Shown here: piece by piece, positions 48,776 through 57,989 of the stretch | Layout: every line of letters starts with the position of its first letter | How positions within the stretch are numbered: position 1 is the first letter of the stretch | Assembly: GCF_932294415.1 (NCBI RefSeq) | Contig: NC_065541.1 | Location: forward strand, 55,778,290 to 55,842,289 | Length of the DNA: 64,000 nt | Direction of reading: 5' to 3' | Source of the DNA: Quercus robur | Lineage: Eukaryota > Streptophyta > Magnoliopsida > Fagales > Fagaceae | Translations under genes and position numbers: made by a program | Notes under the pieces: generated by a model | What the model was told of the DNA's origin: nothing | Databases searched by the model: none | What the model saw: the letters and a program-made list of their open reading frames with translations, nothing else

Positions 48776-49734
48776 AATTATGGTATTTTTTTAAAAAAAC
48801 TCCCTTTAATAACAGCTTGTCCATTTATATAAAATAATATTATAATTATGTAAATTAAATTTTTTTATATTAAATTACGTTTTTTATATATATCACTATG
48901 TATTGTTGTCGAATGTAAAATATATTATATGTTTCATTACATATAACTTATAAAAATAGAAAATACGTTTAAGAGAGAGTTTGGATTGCATTGAAATTTC
49001 ATTTCAGTGCATTTGTGTCTTTGTCAATGGGTCCCGTTCACTGTTCATGGGACCCACAAGTTGTCTAATTCAACAAAATTTTCATTAAAACTGGGTTCTA
49101 CGGCATTATTCACACATTTAAAAATAATTTTGCTATAATGTTTTTAGTAATAAGCGATATCTAAATAGACTCTAAATAACACATGCACTATTTAACCTAC
49201 AAATTTTAGATTTTATTCTTGTAAAATAATTATATTCTACATTTTCTAGCTTTCAACTAGTTTTGTTATAAGAGTCATGTCTTCCCAATTAAGCAATAGC
49301 CTGACCATAATGGTTTGTGCAAAATGAGATATGTGTCTATGAGTTATGACAATTCTATGCCAAATGGAAGAAAATGTTACCTCTCATTATAATGGTATGC
49401 CTCATATAATACAGAATATTAAAGATTGAACATCATGCTGGCAATGACATATTATTCAAACAATAGAGTTAATATTCTCAACCATCAAAAACTATAATAA
49501 TCTCTTACTAATAACTGGTCCTATACTGTTCTAAATTCGAACCATCTCACATTTGGGAACATTAGGGGCAAATGAAGTTGTTTTAACTTTATAACAGTCC
49601 ATTACACAAAATGACCTTTGAAAGGCCTATATATCTTCTAGACTGCTGAAGATGTAGTGATTGAGCACTTCATTTCTTGAAGCTCTCTTATTTAGGTTCC
49701 AGCAGCAAAGGAAATCAAAAAGTGGAGAATTTTT

Positions 49735-50074
49735 TTACAACTTGGAGATAAGTTGTTGTTTGCTTTGTGAAACCAGATCCTTTCTAAAGATCTTGCCTGC
49801 AGCTGATCTTGGAATAGCACTAGTGAAACTAACTCTTCTTACTTTCTTGTATGGAGCCACCTGAAATTTCCATATACACAAATTAGGGGGAAAAAAGAGA
49901 GAGTTCAGCAATGGCTACTGAGTAAAGAGGACAGAGTTAGAGCCATGACAAACCTGGCTGGCTACGAATTGAATTACTTGGTCTTCTGTGAGTTCAGAAC
50001 CAACTGCTTTTACCACGTATGCCATTGGTATCTGCCCTGCTTCATCATCTTCAACCCTGCATTTTTTTTTGGTT

Positions 50075-50112
<38 letters not shown>

Positions 50113-52698
50113 CTAGAGTGAGAGAGAAGTGTTAAAGGTAACACACGGTATAACTGCTGCATCCATAATAGTGGGATGACTCAAAAGTATTGCTTCCAAT
50201 TCTGCTGGAGCCATCTGCATACACATTGAGCACCGATCAAGTAATTAGTTTACTATATCGTGTTGTCCAATAATTATTTTATGCTTTTATGCTTTTGAGA
50301 ATAAAAATCCTCTGTCTCACTCTGAGTATTCTACATTATGTTCAATCATTCAGAGTTTGTCGCACTTTTATTTATTTATTTATTTTTTATAAAATAATTG
50401 AAATTAACCCTGTTTGTATTTGTGCTTAGTACCATATATTTAGTTCACTGCCAATCTCAAGCCTGGGTAAAGGAGGAGCGTTGTGATAGGTTGACAATTC
50501 AGACTAAAATTTAGTCATTCTCTTATTATATGGATCCAATATGGATAAACATTGGGGCTCTTTCTAGAATTAATATGACTGGCCCATTTTAATCTATTGA
50601 GGATACATAATTGACTCCAAATTTTGAGGCTAAGGCTATGTTATTATTATTGTTATAAAATAATTGAAATTTAAAAAAAAATCAAAAGGTTGGACACTAA
50701 CAATGAGATAAAGGATTATCATTAGTTGATGTGAAAATATATGCATCATTCTTCTCACAGCATGTGAATCTTACATGATACACATTGTAAGAAGGAGGGT
50801 CCATATATTAGATGTATGAAATACCTTTTCAAAGTTTGGATTAGTTAAAACTTAAAAAGACTAAATTTGTGCAAAAATTTCAAGTTACCTGATACCCATT
50901 ATGTTTGATGAGCTCCTTAATCCTATCCACAATGAAAATAAATCCATCCCCATCAATATAACAAAGATCCCTTGTTTTCAACCACCCATCAGAATCAATT
51001 GTTGCTGAAGTAGCTTCCACATTTCCCAAATAACCTTTCATAATAGTAGGGCTCTTTAGCCACAGCTCTCCTTCCCTATATGGTGGCAAAGCCTTTCCAG
51101 TTTCAATATCCACCACCTTAGCACAGAAGCTTGGAACCAACCTTCCTGCTGACCCCGAACGAGCTTTAGCATCATTGTCTGACACAAAAAATGTCGCTGC
51201 TACACAGCTTTCTGATAGTCCATATCCTTGCCTTGTCTCCACCCATGGAAACCTCTCTCTGAACCCATCACCCAGTTCTTTGCTCAAAGGTGCAGCCCCT
51301 GAGCCCACCCTTCTCAACGAAGATAACTCAGACTCAGACTCAAACCCTGCTTTGCTTGTGTACTTTACTAGCCCAAGTATCACTGGTGGCACAGCAGGTA
51401 TGTTACTAACTTTGTGTGCTTTAATTGCGTGAAGCATAGCTTGGAACTCAAACTTTTGCATCAAAACCGTAGTGGTTCCCGAACAAAACAATCCTAGTGC
51501 AAAAAACGCAAGCCCGTAGATGGGAAACGTAGGAATGAAACACAAAAACACGTCGTTTTGAGCTGAGGTTACGTCCACAGACCATCTCAGTAATGTCATA
51601 ACGGCAATGAAATTTGCATGCGTTAGAATTACACCTGTTAAAATAAAAGAAAAAAAAATTTAGAGAGCAGAAAGAAATTTGCATGAGTTAGAATTACACC
51701 AGTTAAAATAAAAGAAGATAAAAGATTTAGAGGAAAAAAAAGGATTTACATGATTTGCACGTACATAACCAAAAACTTTTTGTGATTACATTTTTACTGT
51801 TCTAAATTGTGTATTACCAAAACCCAATATAACACATATAATTATATACATAATAAATAAGGCATATTAGCCATTGATTAAGCAAGGAAATTGATATGCG
51901 TTGATTCCTTGATTCTGGACATGATAAAGATACATGACTAAGATACATATACAGTAACATATAAAGGACAAATATAATACTAAGTCATAGTGCATATACA
52001 GTAATACAAACGATACCTTTGCTTGTCCCAGTAGTCCCAGAAGAGTATAGTATAGCTGCTGTGTCTCACTGAGCCAACTTGGGTTGTGGAAACTCTGACT
52101 GATCACAGCATTCAATCAACTCTTCAATGGGCAAAGAATCGTTGTTGGGATTTCTTGATGTTAAAATAATAGGCACCCCAGTTGGGACTAATTTGTGAAG
52201 CTCTTCAGGTGCTGAAATAGCTAGCTTGGCTCTCGAGTCACGTACTTGCTTGACTATTTCTGACTCGGTGTTAAGTGGATTGGCTGTGGTTAGTATTGCA
52301 CCAATTGAGAACACAGCAAGACATATGGTTGGATACAACAGCGAGTTTGGTGACAAGACAAACACCACGTCACCTTTTCGGACCCCCAGAGCATGGTACA
52401 AACCTGATGCAAGTGAACGAATTGATCTTTGGAGTTGTGCATAGGTGACCTGTTGATTAGGGGAAGAGTCTATGAGTGCAATTTGTGACTCTGCTTGGTG
52501 GGGATGTGGGAATTGTGATAACACATATGTGGCAGTGTCAAGGTCTGGCATAGTGGGGATTTTTTGGCGTTCATCAAGTTTATCAAGGGAATGGTAGATT
52601 CTGGATTGCGGGTCGAACCCACTTTTCGGAACATGTGGTGGTTGAGGGTTGCCAGAGACTTCTTTGGTGGTGGTGTTCCATGCCTCTTCTGCTGACAT
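49735..52698 (-). pseudogene. 4-coumarate:CoA-ligase-like pseudogene
   Basis: Five exons (52017-52698, 50889-51634, 50147-50214, 49954-50056, 49735-49860) line up exactly with the intact paralogue at 59901-62701. Exon 1 has an in-frame TGA at codon 211 (52066-52068), where the paralogue has TCA (Ser), so a spliced message would give 210 residues, ending before the AMP-binding loop [10 protein letters not shown]. Other signs of relaxed selection: Pro replaces the conserved His in F-H-IYGL (residue 265), LSES replaces LTE(S), and KTRD replaces KTGD in the nucleotide-binding motif. The catalytic Lys (AAGKIFRK) and the terminal peroxisomal signal SKL are still readable. All splice sites remain canonical, so decay is recent. 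Readthrough or a short product cannot be excluded. Confidence 0.85.
51609..51715 (-). repeat. 65-bp duplication of an intron 3' splice site
   Basis: Positions 51609-51650 and 51674-51715 are near-identical copies, 65 bp apart, of the intron 1/exon 2 boundary of the pseudogene. On the minus strand the exon-adjacent copy reads TTTTAACAG|GTGTAATTC; the outer copy reads TTTTAACTGGTGTAATTC, so its AG acceptor is lost. The paralogue has one copy. Confidence 0.8.
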
Positions 52699-53269
52699 TT
52701 CTTGATGAATTTGCTAAGCTGTAGGAAATGTGCTTAGACAAAACCTTGGGGTGACAAACTAATGTTAATTGTTGTGGGTTATATATGGAAAAAATCTAGT
52801 ACTGAAAAAATTTACACTTCACCAAAACTATAATGTGGAAGAGTGTGTGACTTGTGGAAAAAAAAATTAAAATTAAAATAGTAGTTTTATGTATAAATGA
52901 TAAGTAACCACTCATAATCTGTCATATCAGAATTATGATAAAAAATTGAGAAATAATTTATAGTTCTGTACCCATTCTTGTATATACTTTGCTATTGTCT
53001 TCTGCTTTGCTACTGTCTTTTATGTTAGACAAGATCTAGCATTGACATTGATTAGCACGTCAATTAGTGTATGTGATGACTAGGCGATCAAGGCATGGTG
53101 TCTTGTAATTAGATGAATCGTACTTGATACCTTAATTATCCTTTTTATCCAATAAGGCATAAGCAACCGAACAAACAAATCACAAAACAATATATAAGAA
53201 AAACATATCAGGTGCAAATAAGAGAAAAAAGACAATCTTATACAGCTTTTGTTGAAGTTGAAACATATT

Positions 53270-53790
53270 GTAATATTTTTTTAATTGGATGTGAATTTTG
53301 ACAAATCCATCATAAGATTATATCATCTTCATATATTCTCTATACTTGCAAACTTTTGAGGTGATCAAAGATTAATAGTCATGTCATCAATCAATTGTTT
53401 AAATTCAAGTTTTTGTAGTTTAAAATAGTGTATAAAATACAAGTTTATAGATAGAACTATAAACAACATCCAATTGACATGAAAATTGGCATGAATGTTA
53501 AAAACATACAGTTCATGAAATTCAACGGTAAGATTTTAAAAATATGAATTTTATAATAAGTTTTTGAGTAGTGTATCATTACTTAGAGTTACACTAGGTG
53601 TAACTTTAAGCAATGCTACATCACTCAATATTTTTTAGTTGGATGCAAATTTTGACAAATCTACCGTTAGATTGACATGAATGTTAAAAACATATAGATC
53701 ATGGAATTCAACGGTGGAATTTTCAAAATATGAATTTTATAACAAGTTATTAAGTGGTGTAACATTACTTAGAATTATATTAGGTGTAAC
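53270..53790. repeat. Dispersed AT-rich repeat, partly in tandem
   Basis: Two related segments (53275-53600 and 53625-53790) share TTGGATG.(A)AATTTTGACAAATC and ACTTAGA.TTA.A.TAGGTGTAACTT. The same sequence type occurs in the hAT-like element at 26808-27651 and at 45610-46060, so it is a multi-copy element. Confidence 0.5.
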
Positions 53791-53804
53791 TTGAACCTAA
53801 CCTT

Positions 53805-53838
<34 letters not shown>

Positions 53839-54307
53839 AATATTCTTTTAATAGTATGTTAATTACCTAAGACTTATTACTTTGATCTTTTTATGCCTCT
53901 TTTGGGATTGTAAATGTGTAATTTTTAATAAATTATTAGTTGTTATTTTATTAACAAAGCCTTGTAGTTTAATTGATACTTCTCCGGTCTCCATGTACAC
54001 TTGTAGCTTAATTGTTATCTCTCCAAATACCAAACGCAAAGTGCTTGGAGGTTTAGGAAGGAAAGAGTAAGTATTTATTTATTTATTTTTAAATGTCATC
54101 TTTTATTCACATTAAATTTTAGGTTTAAAATGTTCGACATGTAAAATTTAGGAACAAGTAGTATATTCTGGCTCATTTTCATTCTCAAAAAAATAAAAGA
54201 AGAAGTATATTTTGGCTTTTTTGATGATAAATATTTATAAGAAAATTAATGAAGGCCAGATCAGAAGAGGGCCCTAAACAGTTATATACTGTTTCACTTG
54301 ACAAACC

Positions 54308-54942
54308 GGCAAAAATGGCCCATTACCATCAATTTTGGAAATAATTTGCCCAAAAACACTGTTTTTGAACTATATAGCAATGTACCACTTTTTCGGGTAC
54401 TTGAGCTTGGTGAGCTCGAGTACCATGTTTTTTTAATCCACTGTCGCCCCATATTCAAGGATCCCTATAGTGGCGTTTTTAAGCCCTATAGTGACGTTTT
54501 CGGGCCCTATAGCGGCGTTTTCAAGCCCCATACTTAAGGGGCCCTATAGTGACGTTTTCGGGCCCTATAGCGGCGTTTTACTGCAAAATTTTTTTTATAA
54601 GTCCCCATAACAGGTTCAAGGGGCCCTATAGTGGCGTTTTTAATCCCTATAGTGACGTTTTTGGGCACTATAGCGGCGTTTTCCTGCAAATTTTTTTTAT
54701 AAGTCCCATAACAGGTTCAAGGGGCCCTATAGTGGCGTTTTTGGGCCCGAAAACGTCACTATAGGGCTTAAAAACGCCACTATAGGGCTCCTTAAATATG
54801 GGGCAATAGTGGATTAAAAAAACATGGTACTCGAGCTCACCAAGCTCGAGTACCCAAAAAAGTGGTACATTGCTATATAGTTCAGAAACAGTATTTCTGG
54901 ACAAATTATTTCCAAAATTGATGGTAATGGGCCATTTTTGCC
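54308..54942. mobile_element. Foldback Mutator-like element with internal CTATAGYG minisatellite
   Basis: Ends GGCAAAAATGGCCCATTACC form long inverted arms (about 230 bp). The 9-bp flanks TGACAAACC and TGTCAAACC differ at one base, typical of Mutator-like insertion. Inside are many units of the form CCCTATAGTGGCGTTTT, alternating CTATAGTGGCG, CTATAGTGACG and CTATAGCGGCG. GAGCTCGAGTACC palindromes lie on both arms. No transposase frame. Confidence 0.85.
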
Positions 54943-55723
54943 TGTCAAACCTATGGGGAAGCTCAAGATGGGTGTGAGTCTGACCTGTTACAAGAGAAAA
55001 GCCCAATGTATCAGGTTATGGGCTGCTACGTAACAAAGCACCAATTTCTCAAAATTGTTTAAAAACGCTATCAATGGGATTCTCCAATGGACTTAAAACG
55101 TCTAACCCATTTTATAGTCTGATGATCCCTTAGAGATTGCAAACGGGACTGCTCTCTCTCCTCAACTACCCAAAGCTTGCATGTTGCTATCGTTTCTCCA
55201 TGTACAGTTGCAACGTCAAAATTCAACTTAGACCCAATAAACCAAAAATGGAACTCAACCACCACCATTGCCGTAATCATCACCAACCCAACTCTGCAAA
55301 TCATGGAGTCATCATGCACGCGCCGGAGGCTCCCACACTGGCTTCATCACTCACACATTACCCGTGAGTCCGGTCTTAGCGTTTTGTGCTCTAGCTGAGC
55401 TTACGCCAATGATATTCAACACGCCCATGTGCTTTTTTCTCAGATACTTATATGTGGAAAACTATGATCATAGGCTACTGTAAAGCCAAATATTCTCGTC
55501 GTGGGGTTTTCCTATTTTCGTCAAATGATTCGAGAAAACGCATCGAAATGGAGCTTCGTTTTTGCGCCCTAGGCGTGCGAACATTTTTTTGTGTAGTTTT
55601 TAGTCGGAGAATCAGTTCATTGTTGGGTTCGGACTTTTGAGGATGGGTTTTTGGATAAGGATTTGCTTGGGCGAATTGGGTTGAATTTTGCACGTGAAGT
55701 GTTTGATCAAAGTTTTGTGAGAG

Positions 55724-57303
55724 GGTAGTTACAGGTTAGGTAGGCCATCATTTTCTGAGGAAAGTTTCGGTGGTGTAATAACATTAAGAAACTCAAAAAA
55801 AACAATGAACGTCCCTTTTGAGAGAGACAGAGAGCGTCATTTTGGTCTTGGACAAGCCACCCTTGACGAAGCTGAGTCTGATATTGAAGAGGATTCCATT
55901 GTTAATGGGTTTGCTTCTATAACTCTATCCAGAGAAGATTTAGCAAGGATTAGAGCCCCTTGGGCCTCATCTTTGATAATCAAAACCTTGGGCAGAAGTG
56001 TGGGGTTCATGTTCCTGTCTTCAAAGATTAGAGTTATGTGGAATCCTTCAGGTAGGCTAGACTGCATAGATTTGGGTCATGATTTTTTTCTCATTAAATT
56101 TGAGCTTCAAGAAGATATTGATAAGGTGCTAAAAGGGGTTCCATGGTTTGTGAGTCAGCACTTCCTAGCTATTCGTCAATGGGAGCCTTATTTTAAGGCT
56201 TCAGCTGCCACTTTCTCAAGTGTTGCGGTTTGGATTCGTCTCCCTGAATTGCCAATTGAGTATTACGAGCCTGAGGCTTTGAAAGAGATTGGAGCGGCCA
56301 TAGGTCATGTTTTACTTATTGACGCTCATACTATTAATGGACCTAGAAGGAGATTTGCCAGGTTATGCGTCCAAGTGAATTTGGAGCAACCGTTGATCAA
56401 AACGATTATGATAGGAAAGTTTGCTCAATCAGTTATGTATGAAGGGCTTAATGCTCTATGCTTCTCCTGTGGCAGAGTCGGGCATAAAAAGGACGTGTGT
56501 CCCTATCTAATCAGGGCACCTCCTTCACCTCCTACCCAGAAAAATACACCCTCTCAGGCTGACCCAGTGCCATCAGTGGATCAACAGGGTGATCAAAAGG
56601 AGTATGAACCTTACGGGCAGTGGATGGTTGCCACGCGGTGTAAGAAACCCCGAAAGCTTAGTCCAAAGGTTCAACTAGGTGCGAAAATTCGAGTTACTGA
56701 TGTTCAGGTAACAACCTCATCTGAGGGTGTTGAGGCTTCTACAAAAGAATGGGTAGCGGTTGCTTGGCAAAAACCACCTCCTGGTTGGGTAAAACTTAAT
56801 ACGGACGGATCTTCTTTTGGGAATCCAGGTCAGTCTGGTGGAGGGGGTCTTCTGAGAGATGCTGAGGGAAGATGGATCATAGGCTTTGCTGGAAATTATG
56901 GGAATCTAAACAGTATAATGGCTGAGCTATGGGCCCTTAGAGATGGTTTACTTCTAGCTAAAGACCAGGAAATTGAAAACTTGATAGTGGAAATTGATGC
57001 TTTAGCTGTTGTTCACCTTATGCACAACTCCACTGTTAATCATTCACTTGAGCCTTTGCTCACTGAATGCAGGAACCTTTTGAAGACTTTTTCCAATATG
57101 CAAATTGAGCATACTTTTCGGGAAGCCAACCATTGTGCTGATGCATTGTCTAAGCTTGGGAACAGTAGTGATGTTGTTTATGGTTTATTCCAATCTCCAC
57201 CATCTGTGGTGGAGCAACTAGTAACCCTTGATAAGAAGGGAGTAGCTTGTAATAGACTTGTGTCTCTTAATTAATGTTATGCTTCTATTTCACCAAAAAA
57301 ATG
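55724..57303 (+). mobile_element. Compact LINE derivative with 14-bp target-site duplication
   Basis: The 14-mer AAGTTTTGTGAGAG occurs at 55710-55723 and again at 57304-57317, bounding a 1580-bp insert in PPR-like sequence. The insert begins GGTAGTTACAGG, carries one 489-codon frame and ends with a short A-rich tail (CACCAAAAAAATG). A variable-length TSD plus an A-rich 3' end is the hallmark of LINE target-primed insertion. Endonuclease and reverse transcriptase regions are absent, so it must have moved in trans or derives from an internally deleted parent. Confidence 0.85.
55805..57274 (+). CDS. DUF4283 - CCHC knuckle - RNase H fusion ORF of a LINE derivative
   Basis: An intact 489-residue frame. 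Residues about 35-200 are DUF4283, the nucleic-acid-binding N-terminal part of plant LINE ORF1 (SLIIKTLGRSVGFMFLSSKI, DDFFLIKF-like and KGVPWFVSQHFLAIRQWEP). A CCHC knuckle, CFSCGRVGHKKDVC, lies near 218-231. After a Pro/Gln-rich linker, residues about 325-470 are an RNase H domain of the RVT_3 type with all four acidic residues in place: NTDGS, MAELWAL, EIDAL and NHCADALSK. In a full LINE these domains lie at opposite ends, with endonuclease and reverse transcriptase between. The frame is unbroken. It may be a young insertion or a retained domesticated protein; the first is favoured by the intact TSD. Confidence 0.8.
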   Translation: MNVPFERDRERHFGLGQATLDEAESDIEEDSIVNGFASITLSREDLARIRAPWASSLIIKTLGRSVGFMFLSSKIRVMWNPSGRLDCIDLGHDFFLIKFELQEDIDKVLKGVPWFVSQHFLAIRQWEPYFKASAATFSSVAVWIRLPELPIEYYEPEALKEIGAAIGHVLLIDAHTINGPRRRFARLCVQVNLEQPLIKTIMIGKFAQSVMYEGLNALCFSCGRVGHKKDVCPYLIRAPPSPPTQKNTPSQADPVPSVDQQGDQKEYEPYGQWMVATRCKKPRKLSPKVQLGAKIRVTDVQVTTSSEGVEASTKEWVAVAWQKPPPGWVKLNTDGSSFGNPGQSGGGGLLRDAEGRWIIGFAGNYGNLNSIMAELWALRDGLLLAKDQEIENLIVEIDALAVVHLMHNSTVNHSLEPLLTECRNLLKTFSNMQIEHTFREANHCADALSKLGNSSDVVYGLFQSPPSVVEQLVTLDKKGVACNRLVSLN

Positions 57304-57847
57304 AAGTTTTGTGAGAGATGTTACTTGGACCTCGATGATGGATGGAGATATGGTGCATAGTTCTGCGGAGAAGGCTTTGGAATTGTTTAATCCGATGTTA
57401 TTGAGTGATGTTGAGCCAAATGAGGTTACTATCATTGTTTCTTTTTCGATATGCTAGCTGAAAAAGGATTTAACTATTTGGAAAAGCATCCGTGGGTATA
57501 TAAAAAGATGAAAGTAAATTATAGACTGAATTTGCAAAATACCATATTATATTTAATTGAATTTGGAAAGCTGGATTATAACCAAAAATCAAAACGGGCA
57601 AAAAATTATTTGATGAATGGAAGGTCAAATGATCAGAACCATGATTTATGTTTCCTTCTGCCTGGCTGCAAAATAATACTACCTTAGCTGAAAGCAGGAT
57701 AGCTATACTCCACTCGTACACTTTTTATTACTATTATTATTATATTTATTATTTTGCTAAACCTTTTCATTACTATTATTTTATATAATTTGGTAGTTAT
57801 AAATTATAATAAGAAAAGTGCTAAAGATATAAGCTATTTTATAATAA

Positions 57848-57930
57848 TGGAGGAGGATGAATTTAAACCTTAATTCTCCTAATAAAGGGGTGCAAGTCAT
57901 GCCGTTGAGCTATAAAGCTTTTAACAACTT
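57848..57930 (-). mobile_element. SINE relic
   Basis: The minus strand reads AGCTTTATAGCTCAACGGCA followed by a diverged box B (GGTTTAAATTC). The box A match is good, box B is weak. Confidence 0.45.
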
Positions 57931-57989
57931 TGATCCGCATTTTTTTGAGTCCTTATTTATGAACCCATTTGGCATTATTGAATAAAGTT

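Larger units (their letters stand above)
47421..53150. repeat. Segmental duplication, unit 1 (kelch 3' end plus 4CL-like pseudogene)
   Basis: The stretch from the last codons of the kelch gene through its 3' flank and the 4CL-like gene to about 53150 is repeated at 57990-62930. Matching pieces include ATGGCAA.GCATAAAGGTTGAAG, CAACAAGCATAATCTTGGAA and the whole 4CL-like gene. The ends are fixed by loss of similarity and are approximate. Confidence 0.85.
55090..57450 (+). pseudogene. PPR-type gene remnant split by a LINE derivative
   Basis: Left of the insertion are degenerate plus-strand phrases such as TMIIGYCKA (55455-55490) and AREVFDQSFV (near 55690-55720). Right of it the frame resumes with VTWTSMMDGDM and SAEKALELFNPMLLSDVEPN (57318-57430). 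These are typical of plant PPR repeats (VTWTSMI.GY, A..LF..M). Several stops and frame changes lie in the left part (for example after 55640), and no start or full repeat array is visible. It probably was already a pseudogene when hit. Confidence 0.6.

Noticed and set aside
54420-54790. Regular short repeats resembling a CRISPR array
   Set aside because: Units are contiguous, variable and palindromically arranged inside a plant foldback transposon, with no unique spacers.
55177-55398. Open frames rich in Thr, His and Pro left of the PPR remnant
   Set aside because: They overlap each other, lack known motifs and are short.
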